A DNA stretch of 64,000 nucleotides from Bacteroidota bacterium (GCA_016706595.1 JADJJH010000003.1:62001-126000), one strand, 5' to 3'; counted from the stretch's first letter, positions 32,040 through 41,377 are shown. Notes: generated by a model from the sequence alone, not told the origin. Translations and numbers: made by a program.

Positions 32040-33011
32040 TTATGCGTTTTGCGCCGCTTTAAATTTTTTGAATGATTCAGTTAATTTAGGCAATATCTCA
32101 AAGGCATCACCTAACACTCCATAATCTGCTGCTTTAAAAAATGGCGCTTCCGGATCTTTATTGATTACTACAATGGTTTTAGAGCTATTTACACCGGCTA
32201 GATGTTGAATAGCGCCTGAAATACCTACGGCAATATATAAATTCGGACGAATCGTTCCGCCGGTTTGACCTACATGCTCGTGATGCGGTCGCCAATGTGA
32301 ATCGGCTACCGGACGTGAACAAGCTAAGGTTGCGCCTATGCTACTACCTAAATCTTCAAGTATACCCCAATTTTCCGGACCTTTTAATCCACGTCCACCA
32401 CTTACTACCAATTCGGCCTCCGACAATGGAACAATACCACTTACTTTATTTACACTGTCAACTTTAACCGCAAAATCATTGGCAGCAAATTCAATAGTTT
32501 GAGGTACTACATTTGTAGGTACTTCTGCTTTTTGAACTGGAAATGAATTCGGTGTTATTGAAATTACTTTTACGTTTGAACTAACTTGTACAAAGGCAAA
32601 TGCCTTTCCTGCAAAAACACTTTTCTTCACTACAAATCCATTTGAAACATCCGGTAATGAAATAGCCCCTGCTACTAAACCGGCTTTTAATTTTGCAGCT
32701 ACACGTGGTGCCACAGCTTTTGCTGTAATATTATTAGAAAAAACAATTACGTTAGCATTTTCTTGAGAAGCCACATGTACGATGGCCTTTGCGTAGGCTT
32801 TTGTTTCAACATTATTTAAACGAGCATCGGCTACTTGTATTATTTTATGCGCACCATAGGCTGACAATGAAGCAGCATCGGAAGTTTCGCCTAATACTAA
32901 AGCACAAACTTGGGTATTTATTTTAGCAGCCAATTGTGATGCATAGGCAATAGCTTCAAAGCTTGCTTTTTTGAAACTGCCATTATTTAATTCTGCAAAT
33001 ACTAATATCAT
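32040..33011 (-). CDS. etfA: electron transfer flavoprotein subunit alpha
   Basis: 323 aa from ATG 33011, giving the usual MILVFAELNNGSFKK start; upstream in-frame codons are rejected. The C-terminal FAD-binding domain is intact: ACSRPVADSHW, GQTGGTIRPNLYIAVGISGA, INKDPEAPFFKAADYGV. With EtfB it passes electrons from acyl-CoA dehydrogenases and similar enzymes to the quinone pool. It lies 45 bp after etfB, same strand. Confidence 0.96.
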   Translation of the reverse strand: MILVFAELNNGSFKKASFEAIAYASQLAAKINTQVCALVLGETSDAASLSAYGAHKIIQVADARLNNVETKAYAKAIVHVASQENANVIVFSNNITAKAVAPRVAAKLKAGLVAGAISLPDVSNGFVVKKSVFAGKAFAFVQVSSNVKVISITPNSFPVQKAEVPTNVVPQTIEFAANDFAVKVDSVNKVSGIVPLSEAELVVSGGRGLKGPENWGILEDLGSSIGATLACSRPVADSHWRPHHEHVGQTGGTIRPNLYIAVGISGAIQHLAGVNSSKTIVVINKDPEAPFFKAADYGVLGDAFEILPKLTESFKKFKAAQNA

Positions 33012-33056
33012 ATAATTAAGTTTACTTGAGTTATTTTTTTTTTGTGTATACGTCAA

Positions 33057-33800
33057 TTAAATTACCTTGGCTTCTTCGTGTAATAAGCGAACCAATTCAT
33101 CCATGTTTTCTATATCTATCATTTTTACGCCGGTTTTTTGAGCCGGTACATCGTAGTTAGTGATAGTAGTCAATTCATCGCAAGTTGCTGGAGGAACAAC
33201 CTTGAGTGGTTTCGTTCGAGCCGCCATAATACCACGCATATTTGGGATACGCGCTTCTGCCATTCCTTTCTGACAAGAAATTACTAAAGGCAAAGGGCAA
33301 CTATTGGTTTCTTCACCACCTTCAATTTCACGATTCACGCTCACTGAATTTCCGTTTACATCGAGTTTGGTGGCGTGGGTAATAAAAGGCATATCTAATA
33401 ATTCGGCAACCATGGCGCCAATACTCGCATTGCCGTAATCAATACTTTCTTTACCGGTAAGTATCAATTGATAATTTTGGGTTTTGGCATATTCGGCAAT
33501 TTGGGTAGCAATGTAAAAACTATCGTTGCTATCGGCATCAATTCTAATGGCTTCGTCGCCACCTAAGGCAAGGGCTTTACGAATAACGGGTTCAGCATCG
33601 GCTTTCCCAACGGTAATCATGTGCACACCAGTTGCAATGCCGGCTTCTTTTAATTCAAGTGCACGCACTAAAGCATACCATTCATCGTACGGATTAATAA
33701 TCCATTGTATACCTGCATCATTCAGTTTCGTATTGTTATCGCTGAAGGCTATTTTTGTAGTTGTATCGGGTGCTTTTGTAATGCAAACGAGTATATTCAT
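33057..33800 (-). CDS. etfB: electron transfer flavoprotein subunit beta
   Basis: 247 aa from ATG 33800 (MNILVCITKAPDTTTKIAF); a longer in-frame start at 33836 overlaps the divergent gene and is rejected. AMP-site and signature motifs are present: GKESIDYGNASIGAMVAELL, REIEGGEETNSCPLP, RIPNMRGIMAARTKPL. First gene of etfB-etfA(-nuclease). A -7 box TATATTTG sits 23 nt upstream. Confidence 0.96.
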   Translation of the reverse strand: MNILVCITKAPDTTTKIAFSDNNTKLNDAGIQWIINPYDEWYALVRALELKEAGIATGVHMITVGKADAEPVIRKALALGGDEAIRIDADSNDSFYIATQIAEYAKTQNYQLILTGKESIDYGNASIGAMVAELLDMPFITHATKLDVNGNSVSVNREIEGGEETNSCPLPLVISCQKGMAEARIPNMRGIMAARTKPLKVVPPATCDELTTITNYDVPAQKTGVKMIDIENMDELVRLLHEEAKVI

Positions 33801-33823
33801 AAAAATCAGTTTATTTTGGAGCG

Positions 33824-33831
33824 CAAATATA
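33824..33831 (-). promoter_or_regulatory. -7 box TATATTTG for etfB
   Basis: The minus-strand TATATTTG lies 23 nt before ATG 33800, with a weak TTG about 21 nt further up. It is only 4 bp from the divergent TPR gene's ATG, so the two promoters overlap. Confidence 0.55.
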
Positions 33832-33835
33832 ATCA

Positions 33836-34174
33836 ATGAGTCAAGATAATAGCAACAATAGCCTGCAAAGTAGGATAGAGAAATTAAATGCCATGTTAGT
33901 CTTACAACCTGAGGATTGTTTTTTGTTACACGCCAAGGGTTTAGAGTTATTAAAACTCAATAAAACGCTTGAGGCATTGCAATCTTTTCAAGAAGTAATT
34001 CGTGTGAATGAGCTTTATGTAGGTACTTATTATCATCTTGCACGATGCTTTGAATTGTTGCAACGATTTGATGAAGCCATCGAGACCTATAAAAAAGGCA
34101 TACTCGTTGCAACCAAAGTTAAAGATATGCATGCACGTAACGAATTGTTGATGGCACTTGAAGAAATAGAATAA
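33836..34174 (+). CDS. small TPR protein
   Basis: 112 aa, no signal peptide. Two clear tetratricopeptide units (CFLLHAKGLELLKLNKTLEAL and YYHLARCFELLQRFDEAIET) plus a capping helix (ARNELLMALEEIE). Such short cytoplasmic TPR proteins act as adaptors; the partner is not evident. It ends 3 bp before tilS and is almost certainly co-transcribed with it. Confidence 0.85.
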   Translation: MSQDNSNNSLQSRIEKLNAMLVLQPEDCFLLHAKGLELLKLNKTLEALQSFQEVIRVNELYVGTYYHLARCFELLQRFDEAIETYKKGILVATKVKDMHARNELLMALEEIE

Positions 34175-34177
34175 TTT

Positions 34178-35488
34178 ATGACACTTAAACTACCTGCTTC
34201 TTATAATCACGCGAATACTAACTATTTATTGGCGGTAAGCGGCGGCATGGATTCGATGGTGATGGCCGAACTTTTTCTCAAACAAAAACTTCAATTCAGC
34301 GTAGCACATTGCAATTTTCAGCTACGTGGCGAAGAATCAGATTTAGATGAAGCCTTGGTACGTGATTGGTGCTTAAAGCATGATATTATTTTTTATGGCA
34401 AGAAATTTAAAACCCTTGCTTACGCTGAAGAACATAAACTTTCAATTCAAGTTGCTGCTCGAGAATTGCGCTATACATTTTTTAATGAATTGCTTCATGA
34501 ACATCAATTAGATTGTGTTGCCACAGCGCATCATCGTGATGATAATATTGAAACCATGTTATTCCATTTTTTTCGCGGAACAGGTATTCAAGGTTTAAGC
34601 GGAATTCCGGCAAGTTCAGCTAAATTGGTTCGACCTATGTTACCTTATTCTCGCGAGGAAATTCAAGCCTATGCTCAACAAAATGCTATAGAATATCGAA
34701 GTGATGCAAGCAATTTTAAAACAGAGTATACGCGAAATAAAATTCGTTTAGAAGTGATACCGGCATTAGAAGCCATTTTCCCAAGCTTGAAAAATAATTT
34801 GAATCATAATATCGAACGATTACATGACGCGAATGAAATTTATATTCGCACCATAGAGAACTATCGTAAAAAATTAGTAGAAGTTCGTGGTAAAGATTTT
34901 TTTATTCCCATTCGGAAATTAAAGAATCAAGATCCTTTGCAAACCATTGTATATGAATTAGTAAAACCATTTGGTTTTTCGTTTGAACAAAGCATACAAG
35001 TTATTTCATTAATGCAATCGCAAACAGGTGCCTATATTGAAAGCAGCACACATAAATTATTTCGTAACCGCGAGTTTTTTTTAATCACCGAACGAAGGTC
35101 TGAACATAGTGAAATGTTGGAAATAAGTAAAGAAGATCAATGTATTCAAGCAGCTGATTTTTCATTAGAACTAAATTCATACAATAAACCAATTCCAAAT
35201 AAAATAAGTAATAGCGAAGCATTTATTCATGAGGCTTTACTTGAATTTCCATTGTTATTACGCAAATGGCGACAAGGCGATTATTTGTATCCGTTTGGCA
35301 TGACGAAAAAGAAAAAAGTAGCACGTGTACTTATCGACCTAAAACTTCCTTTGCATGAAAAAGAAAACGTGTGGGTGCTAGAATCAAACAAAAAAATTGT
35401 TTGGATATTAGGTATACGAAGTGATAATCGTTTTAGGGTTGATGAACATACACAATCCATATTGCATATACAGATGAGAATTGTTTAG
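34178..35488 (+). CDS. tilS: tRNA(Ile)-lysidine synthase
   Basis: 436 aa. The PP-loop ATP-pyrophosphatase motif is LLAVSGGMDSMVMAEL, followed by FSVAHCNFQLRGEESDLDE, the ATAHHRDDNIETMLFHFFRG motif, and SNFKTEYTRNKIRLEVIP. A C-terminal TilS domain follows (LLRKWRQGDYLYPFGM, KKVARVLIDLKLPLHEK). TilS converts C34 of tRNA-Ile(CAU) to lysidine so that it reads AUA; essential in nearly all bacteria. Confidence 0.95.
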   Translation: MTLKLPASYNHANTNYLLAVSGGMDSMVMAELFLKQKLQFSVAHCNFQLRGEESDLDEALVRDWCLKHDIIFYGKKFKTLAYAEEHKLSIQVAARELRYTFFNELLHEHQLDCVATAHHRDDNIETMLFHFFRGTGIQGLSGIPASSAKLVRPMLPYSREEIQAYAQQNAIEYRSDASNFKTEYTRNKIRLEVIPALEAIFPSLKNNLNHNIERLHDANEIYIRTIENYRKKLVEVRGKDFFIPIRKLKNQDPLQTIVYELVKPFGFSFEQSIQVISLMQSQTGAYIESSTHKLFRNREFFLITERRSEHSEMLEISKEDQCIQAADFSLELNSYNKPIPNKISNSEAFIHEALLEFPLLLRKWRQGDYLYPFGMTKKKKVARVLIDLKLPLHEKENVWVLESNKKIVWILGIRSDNRFRVDEHTQSILHIQMRIV

Positions 35489-35789
35489 CAAAACAACACA
35501 TTCAAGAAAATATAATTCTGCGGTATAAAAAAAGTAGGCAGTGGGTAGCATACAGTAAGCAAATTGCTTGACTTCTTACTAGTACCAATATTGTTAAAAT
35601 GAAATCAAACAACTTAGAAAATTCTCTCCGCGCCTCACGTTTTCTGCAGTGAAAAAAAATGAACGAAGTGAGTCTCTCTCTAACTCCAAAGCAAAACTCT
35701 GCTTCTCCCGTTCTCTGCGGTGAAAAAAACAAGCCCGTACATCTCTTTTCTACGGTAAAAAATTATATAAGTGTTGCGGTAAAATGATT
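35489..35789. repeat. 301-bp gap with degenerate CTCCGCG/CTGCGGTGAAA repeats
   Basis: Three partly degenerate copies of a ...TTCTCTGCGGTGAAAAAAA unit occur near 35636-35657, 35707-35730 and 35745-35762 (TTTTCTGCAGTGAAAA, TTCTCTGCGGTGAAAA, TTTTCTACGGTAAAA). These are remnants of a repeat common in Bacteroidota intergenic DNA. No gene or clear terminator is seen. Confidence 0.5.
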
Positions 35790-38666
35790 TTACAAAGTAC
35801 GCTTCACTTCAATTTCTTCAAAACCTTCAATAATATCTTTCTCTTGTAAATCAACGAAGTTTTTCACGCCTATACCACATTCCATACCTGAAACCGCTTC
35901 TTTCGCATCATCTTTAAATCGTTTCAATGATGAAAGTTCACCGGTATGAATTACAATACCATCACGAACCACATTGATTTTCGTATCGCGTTTAATTTTT
36001 CCGTCTAGTACAAAGCAACCTGCAATGGTACCCACACCGGTAATTTTAAATACTTCACGAACCTCAATATTACAAACCGCTTTTCTTTCAATTTTCGGTT
36101 CAAGTAATCCTTCCATCGCGCTGCGAATTTCATCAATCGCATCATAGATAATAGAGTAGTAACGGATTTCAATATTTTCGTTTTCTGCAATCTTAGCAGC
36201 AGAAGCTGATGGACGAACCTGGAATCCAAGTATAATTGCATCCGAAGCTGTGGCTAATAATACATCCGACTCAGTGATTTGTCCTACCGCTTTATGAACT
36301 ACCGAAACAGCAATTTCAGAAGTAGATAATTTTTGTAATGAATCGCTTAAGGCTTCAACTGAACCATCCACGTCACCTTTGATAATGACATTCAATTGCT
36401 TGAAGTTTCCTAAGGCTAAACGACGACCAATTTCATCCAAAGTAATATGTTTCTTCGTACGCATACCTTGCTCACGCAATATTTGTGCACGATGATTGGC
36501 AGTTTCTTTTGCCTCGTCTTCATCTTCATACACTTTGAATTTCTCACCCGATTGAGGCGCGCCATTCAATCCTAATATTTGTACAGGTACTGATGGACCA
36601 GCAAGTGTTTTCTTTTTACCACGTTCATCACTCATGGCTTTTACACGACCATAAATTGAACCGGCAACAATCATATCGCCAATTTTCAAAGTACCGCTTT
36701 GGACTAATATGGTAGATACGAAACCTCGACCTTTATCGAGCGATGCCTCAACAACCGATCCATTTGCATAGCGGTTGTGATTAGCTTTTAGGTCAAGAAT
36801 TTCAGCTTCAAGGATAATTTTCTCTAATAATAAGTCAACATTCAAACCGCTTTTTGCCGAAATTTCTTGCGATTGGAATTTACCACCCCATTCTTCAACA
36901 AGTATATTCATCGCCGAAAGTTGTTCGCGAATTTTTTCAGGATTGGCTCCGTCTTTGTCAATTTTATTAATCGCAAAAATCATGGGTACGCCAGCGGCTT
37001 GGGCATGACTAATTGCCTCACGTGTTTGTGGCATGATGGCATCATCGGCAGCAACCACAATCACAGCGATGTCTGTAATTTTTGCACCACGAGCACGCAT
37101 GGCCGTAAAGGCTTCGTGACCTGGAGTATCAAGGAAAGTAATTTGTTTGCCTCCTGCTAAGGTCACTTCATAAGCCCCAATATGTTGGGTAATTCCACCG
37201 GCCTCACCGGCTACCACATTGGCGTTACGGATATAATCGAGTAGGGATGTTTTACCATGATCAACGTGACCCATGATGGTTACAATTGGCGGACGGGGTG
37301 TTAGGTCTTCAGGATTATCTTCAATTTCGGCATCCTGTTCAGCCTCTTGTTCGAGATTAATAAATTCAACCTCAAATCCAAATTCACTGGCTACCAATTC
37401 AATTACCTCAGCATCTAAACGTTGATTAATAGATACCATGATACCCAAACTCATACATTTTCCAATTACCTCGGCAAAACTCACATCCATTAAACTGGCT
37501 AATTCACTTACCGAAATAAATTCAGTTAATTGCAATTTACTTGAATCGCCTTGACGGTCATCGGCGGCTCTGCGTTCAGCCATTTCTTCACGCTTATTAC
37601 GACGGTATTTGGCTTTCAAACTTTTTCCACGAGTATTCGATCCAAGTTTAGCAAGGGTTTGCTTAATCTTATCTTGAATTTCATTTTGGTCAATCGCTTT
37701 TTCTTCAGCCGGCGGAAATCTTCCTGGAGTTCGCGTATTGTCGCGACGTGGCCCACCGGTTTGTCCCGGACGTTGATAAGGAGGACGTTGATCACCGGTT
37801 CGCGGTGTTGCAGTTCCTGATCCTGTTCCACCTCCTTGGGGTCCTTTATTGTCTATAGGAATACGTTTGCGTTTGCGTTTTTCAGATGGTTTTTGATCTT
37901 TATCAGGTGTAGTTGGTAATTCAATTTTTCCTAAAATCTTTGGACCTTCTAAAATATTTCTTTTGATGGTATGAAGAACCACTTCTTCAACTTCCGGTTT
38001 TGCTTCAGGAACTGCAGGTGCAGGTTCAACGGCAGCCGGAGTTTCAACTACTGGGGTAGGGATAGGTACAACCTCATCTTCTTTCTTTTTTGTTTTCTTC
38101 GCTGGTTTTTTATCGAGATCTATCTTGCCTAAAATTTTCGGCCCTTCTAATTCAGGAGGGGTAATTTTTACATTTTCAAGAGGTTCTTCAACTTTCTTTT
38201 TAGGTTTAACTTCTTCAGTTTCGGCAGCTTTTTTAGTAGACTTGGCTTTTTCTTTTGGCACTTCAACCACTTCTTCAATAGGTGCCACAGCTTCGACGAT
38301 AGGTTCTTCTACCTTTTTCTTTGGTTTTGGTTCAAGATCAACTTTACCAACAGGCACAATTTTAATGGCCTCTTGTTGTTTTAAAGAAACCATTTTTTGT
38401 TCCTCTTCTTTAGCCTTCTTTTCTTCAAGTGTCTTTTTCTCATCCAGGGCCTTATTCAAAATCACATTTTCGCTTTTCTTTTTGGCTGCTCTGTCTGCGG
38501 CAAATTCATTCATCAAGGCACTGTACATTGCTTCAGATAAAACCGGATCAGGTTTATTATCTATTGTGAATCCGGATTTGCTCAAGAAATCAACTACGGT
38601 AGTTCTACCGATATTGAACTCTCTGGCTGCCTTCATAAGGCGAATTGTATTTGTGGTTTCTGCCAT
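35790..38666 (-). CDS. infB: translation initiation factor IF-2
   Basis: 958 aa. The N-terminal ~380 residues carry the IF2-N motif (MKAAREFNIGRTTVVDFLSK) and a long Lys/Glu/Pro-rich linker with twice-repeated EGPKILGKI. The GTPase domain follows: G1 IMGHVDHGKTSLLDYIRN, G3 FLDTPGHEAF, G4 AINKIDKDGANPEK; then domains II-IV, including GVGTIAGCFVLDGKI. It places fMet-tRNA on the 30S subunit. Last gene of rimP-nusA-infB. Confidence 0.97.
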   Translation of the reverse strand: MAETTNTIRLMKAAREFNIGRTTVVDFLSKSGFTIDNKPDPVLSEAMYSALMNEFAADRAAKKKSENVILNKALDEKKTLEEKKAKEEEQKMVSLKQQEAIKIVPVGKVDLEPKPKKKVEEPIVEAVAPIEEVVEVPKEKAKSTKKAAETEEVKPKKKVEEPLENVKITPPELEGPKILGKIDLDKKPAKKTKKKEDEVVPIPTPVVETPAAVEPAPAVPEAKPEVEEVVLHTIKRNILEGPKILGKIELPTTPDKDQKPSEKRKRKRIPIDNKGPQGGGTGSGTATPRTGDQRPPYQRPGQTGGPRRDNTRTPGRFPPAEEKAIDQNEIQDKIKQTLAKLGSNTRGKSLKAKYRRNKREEMAERRAADDRQGDSSKLQLTEFISVSELASLMDVSFAEVIGKCMSLGIMVSINQRLDAEVIELVASEFGFEVEFINLEQEAEQDAEIEDNPEDLTPRPPIVTIMGHVDHGKTSLLDYIRNANVVAGEAGGITQHIGAYEVTLAGGKQITFLDTPGHEAFTAMRARGAKITDIAVIVVAADDAIMPQTREAISHAQAAGVPMIFAINKIDKDGANPEKIREQLSAMNILVEEWGGKFQSQEISAKSGLNVDLLLEKIILEAEILDLKANHNRYANGSVVEASLDKGRGFVSTILVQSGTLKIGDMIVAGSIYGRVKAMSDERGKKKTLAGPSVPVQILGLNGAPQSGEKFKVYEDEDEAKETANHRAQILREQGMRTKKHITLDEIGRRLALGNFKQLNVIIKGDVDGSVEALSDSLQKLSTSEIAVSVVHKAVGQITESDVLLATASDAIILGFQVRPSASAAKIAENENIEIRYYSIIYDAIDEIRSAMEGLLEPKIERKAVCNIEVREVFKITGVGTIAGCFVLDGKIKRDTKINVVRDGIVIHTGELSSLKRFKDDAKEAVSGMECGIGVKNFVDLQEKDIIEGFEEIEVKRTL

Positions 38667-38730
38667 TTGTATTTCTTGTTTGCTTGTGGATTACGTTCCT
38701 CAAGCGGAATTTTATGTTTTGCTTATTTCT

Positions 38731-39546
38731 TTATTTTGCTTCTTCTTCGTCGTCGTCAAACTCTCTTCCTAGTATTTGTTTCACATCTTTAATGGTCTCT
38801 ACTTCTAAGTCGGTGCGGCGTATCAATTCTTCGTCTGTCAAAGCTAACACACTTCTTGCAGTATCACAACCCACTTTTTTCAATTCATCAATAACCCATC
38901 CATCAATTTCATCTGTAAATTCATCAAGGTCGATATCGAATTCTCCTTGTTCTAAATCGTCGCGGAATACATCGATATTATAACCGGTTAATTCTTGCGC
39001 CAATTTAATATTTACACCACGCTTACCAATTGCAAGAGATACCTGATCGGCAGGCATAAACACTTCTACATGTTTATTTTCTTCGTTGATATTCATGCTG
39101 CTAATTTTTGCCGGCGTTAATGAACGTTGCAATAACAACTGAATATTGGTTGTGAAATTGATGATATCTATATTTTCATTTTTTAATTCACGAACAATGC
39201 CATGAATTCTACTTCCTTTCATTCCCACACAAGCACCTACTGGATCAATACGGTCATCGTAGCTCTCAACCGCAACTTTGGCTCTTTCACCTGGTTCCCG
39301 TACTATCTTTTTAATGCTGATGAGTCCGTCAAAAATTTCAGGAACCTCTAATTCAAGAAGTTTCGCTAAAAAGGATGGATGGGTACGGGATAATAAAATT
39401 ACTGGCGAGTTAGCACGTAAATCTACTTTCTTTACAACAGCCCGAACCGATTCACCTTTTTTGAAATAGTCGGTAGGAATTTGTTCTGATTTTGGTAAAA
39501 TCAATTCATTGCCTTCATCATCCAACAACATAATTTCTTTTTCCAA
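38731..39546 (-). CDS. nusA: NusA, 3' portion (downstream of the frame break)
   Basis: Codes for the S1 domain remainder and both KH domains: PTDYFKKGESVRAVVKKVDL, SPVILLSRTHPSFLAKLLEL, VDPVGACVGMKGSRI-type KH motif (PVGACVGMKGSRIHGIV), MPADQVSLAIGKRGVNIKLA, and an acidic C-terminus. The apparent first codon (TTG 39546) is not a real start; this frame continues the upstream fragment if the ribosome or polymerase shifts by -1 at the A5 run 39542-39538. The joined product (bases 38731-39989) would be 419 aa, normal for NusA in this phylum. Confidence 0.85.
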   Translation of the reverse strand: MEKEIMLLDDEGNELILPKSEQIPTDYFKKGESVRAVVKKVDLRANSPVILLSRTHPSFLAKLLELEVPEIFDGLISIKKIVREPGERAKVAVESYDDRIDPVGACVGMKGSRIHGIVRELKNENIDIINFTTNIQLLLQRSLTPAKISSMNINEENKHVEVFMPADQVSLAIGKRGVNIKLAQELTGYNIDVFRDDLEQGEFDIDLDEFTDEIDGWVIDELKKVGCDTARSVLALTDEELIRRTDLEVETIKDVKQILGREFDDDEEEAK

Positions 39547-39989
39547 ACCTGATACACTTCACCATTGATGATTTCGCCTTCACGTTCTTTATATTTTTCG
39601 AGTAAGATACTTTTCTTTAAATCGCTGATACGTGAAGTAAGCGTTTGCTTAGCGGCTAAAATAGCACGTCGACCAAAGCTTTCAATGGTAACCGCTTCGT
39701 ACACTTCATCACCTTCTTCGTAACTTTCGTCGAGCTTTTTGGCTTCACTAAGTTCAATTTGCGTATCATCATTCATGATATCGGCATCGGCAACCACCTC
39801 GCGACGTTGAAAAATTTCAAGGTCACCGGTTTGATCGTTTACAATCACGTCAAAATTTTCATCGCTATAATATTTCTTACGCAATAAGGTTTTGAATACG
39901 TCTTCAATAACCTTAATGAGGGTAGGGCGATCAATGTTTTCTGCGTCTTTGAACTCCGAGAAAGAGTCTATTAGATTGATACTTGACAT
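39501..39989 (-). CDS. nusA: NusA, 5' portion (ends at the frame break)
   Basis: Starts MSSINLIDSFSEFKDAENID and codes for the N-terminal RNA-polymerase-binding domain and the start of S1 (EGEIINGEVYQVWKK). After Lys-Lys the frame reads 11 unrelated residues and stops at 39501. The break is at TGG-AAA-AAG-AAA: re-reading from the G of AAG gives GAA-ATT-ATG (EIMLLDDEG), the expected continuation. NusA is essential for elongation, pausing and termination, so either the sequence lacks one A or the product needs frameshifting. Confidence 0.85.
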   Translation of the reverse strand: MSSINLIDSFSEFKDAENIDRPTLIKVIEDVFKTLLRKKYYSDENFDVIVNDQTGDLEIFQRREVVADADIMNDDTQIELSEAKKLDESYEEGDEVYEAVTIESFGRRAILAAKQTLTSRISDLKKSILLEKYKEREGEIINGEVYQVWKKKLCCWMMKAMN

Positions 39990-40046
39990 TGCTTTAAATT
40001 TTACTTGTTTTTTGAATGTTATTCATTGTATGCTGAGTTTAATTTT

Positions 40047-40526
40047 TTATATTTCTACGACTACTGTAGCGGTTTTTATATTTGCAATAGGTACAATAAT
40101 AAGAGTTGGGTTTAGTGGCGCTTTCTCGTGCCGGCGTAATAATTTTTTTTCTTCTAAGGTTAATTGTTCATCATCAACGGCAATTAATTTACCGGTAATG
40201 CCTTTCGCTTCTTCATCTAACAACTCAATTTCCAAACTTCGACCAATATTTTTTACATACTGACGATGCAGCACTAAAGGAGCGTCAATACCCGGACTTG
40301 ATACTTCGAGCGAAAAATCACCATCGGGGTACAATTCGTTTTCTTCTATCATACGGCGCAGACTCCGATTAATTTTTACACTTTTTTCGAGGGTGAAGCC
40401 CGTATCACTATCTAAATAAATTTTATAGTTATTGGTAGGCTTTACCTTAAACGATACCACAAAGCAATCGCTGCCTTGTAAGGATTCGTTTAAAAAGTTT
40501 TCAATTTGTTCGTGTACTGTTGTCAT
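40047..40526 (-). CDS. rimP: ribosome maturation factor
   Basis: 159 aa, two-domain RimP (YhbC). Family motifs: VVSFKVKPTNNYKIYLDSD and GDFSLEVSSPGIDAPLVLHRQY, then a C-terminal SH3-like barrel (IELLDEEAKGITGKLIAVDD). It helps 30S subunit assembly. First gene of rimP-nusA-infB with a full-consensus promoter upstream and a stable hairpin in its 5' leader. Confidence 0.93.
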   Translation of the reverse strand: MTTVHEQIENFLNESLQGSDCFVVSFKVKPTNNYKIYLDSDTGFTLEKSVKINRSLRRMIEENELYPDGDFSLEVSSPGIDAPLVLHRQYVKNIGRSLEIELLDEEAKGITGKLIAVDDEQLTLEEKKLLRRHEKAPLNPTLIIVPIANIKTATVVVEI

Positions 40527-40543
40527 GCCTTTAGTAAAATAAG

Positions 40544-40567
40544 GAAGGGAATCTTCCGATTCCCTTC
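40544..40567 (-). promoter_or_regulatory. 5'-leader hairpin with GGAA tetraloop before rimP
   Basis: In the transcript GAAGGGAATC-GGAA-GATTCCCTTC is a perfect 10-bp stem capped by a GNRA-type loop, 18 nt before the rimP start. No U run follows, so it is not a classical terminator; it may affect mRNA stability or NusA autoregulation. Confidence 0.65.
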
Positions 40568-40587
40568 ACCATTCTTTCTTTCTGCTG

Positions 40588-40618
40588 CAAATATAGCCTA
40601 AAAAACTAGAGCGCCAAA
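40588..40618 (-). promoter_or_regulatory. full-consensus promoter of rimP-nusA-infB
   Basis: On the minus strand TTTG (40618-40615), exactly 19 nt, then TATATTTG (40595-40588). Same architecture and spacing as the atpD promoter. Predicted leader ~58 nt. Confidence 0.85.
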
Positions 40619-40639
40619 AATTAAAAAGGGAGTATGGGT

Positions 40640-41227
40640 TTACAAAGGCACATTGGTTCGAAACATTTTTACGGCAATGGCAATTAATATCACACCAAAA
40701 AACTTACGTATTACCAGAATACCCGATTGTCCGAGTATACGTTCGAGCCAATTGAGGCTGCGTAAAGCGATATAGATTATGATTAGGTTAATTAAAATGG
40801 CAATCAAAATATTATACTGATGATATAATGATTTCATAGACATTACTGTGGTTAGCGTTCCCGAACCTGCGATAATTGGAAAAGCTATGGGTACAATAGC
40901 ACCGGCTTTTACATTGGTGTCGCCTTTAAAAAATTCCATGCCTAATACCATTTCTAATCCTAAAATAAATAATACAATTGAACCGGCAATAGCGAATGAA
41001 CTGATATCGAGACCCATCATATGCAGAAACCGTTCGCCTAAAAAAAAGAAAACCAAAATTAAAATGCCCGAAACAATAGTTGCTCGTCCGGCACTAATAT
41101 GGCCCATTTTATTTTTGAATGAAATAAGCACCGGAATAGAACCCAATACATCAATCACCGCAAATAGCGCAAAACCGGCTGTAAAAATTTGAGATACCGA
41201 TAAGTTGGCAATATCGTAAATATTCAT
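40640..41227 (-). CDS. MarC family integral membrane protein
   Basis: 195 aa with six hydrophobic segments. Family features: N-terminal TAGFALFAVIDVLGSIPVLI and central VPIAFPIIAGSGTLTTVMS with the conserved P-x-x-x-G-P-x-x-I-type turn. MarC/UPF0056 proteins are inner-membrane proteins of unknown transport function; an early link to antibiotic resistance was not upheld. Single gene. Confidence 0.9.
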   Translation of the reverse strand: MNIYDIANLSVSQIFTAGFALFAVIDVLGSIPVLISFKNKMGHISAGRATIVSGILILVFFFLGERFLHMMGLDISSFAIAGSIVLFILGLEMVLGMEFFKGDTNVKAGAIVPIAFPIIAGSGTLTTVMSMKSLYHQYNILIAILINLIIIYIALRSLNWLERILGQSGILVIRKFFGVILIAIAVKMFRTNVPL

Positions 41228-41271
41228 GGGGCAAAGATAGGGATATAGTTGTAGGGGATGAAATAGTTATC

Positions 41272-41347
41272 GGGGATTGGAGTTCGGGGTTCGAGGCTCG
41301 CAAATTTCTACAAACCCCAAACCCCAAATTCCGAACTCCAAATTCCC
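41272..41347. repeat. GGGGTTCGGGGTTTGG-type inverted repeat
   Basis: GGGGATTGGAGTTCGGGGTTCG is followed after a short gap by a roughly complementary CCCCAAACCCCAAATTCCGAACTCC, giving a hairpin between marC and pepT. The same unit appears at ~15728-15750 and, shorter, at 42645-42680 and 62354-62372 (CCCCTAACCC). A scattered intergenic repeat. Confidence 0.6.
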
Positions 41348-41355
41348 TATATTTG
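41348..41355 (+). promoter_or_regulatory. -7 box TATATTTG for pepT
   Basis: TATATTTG ends 22 nt before the pepT ATG (41378), directly after the inverted repeat. No TTTG at the -33 spacing. Confidence 0.5.
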
Positions 41356-41377
41356 CGCCCATTCAATAAGTAAACAC

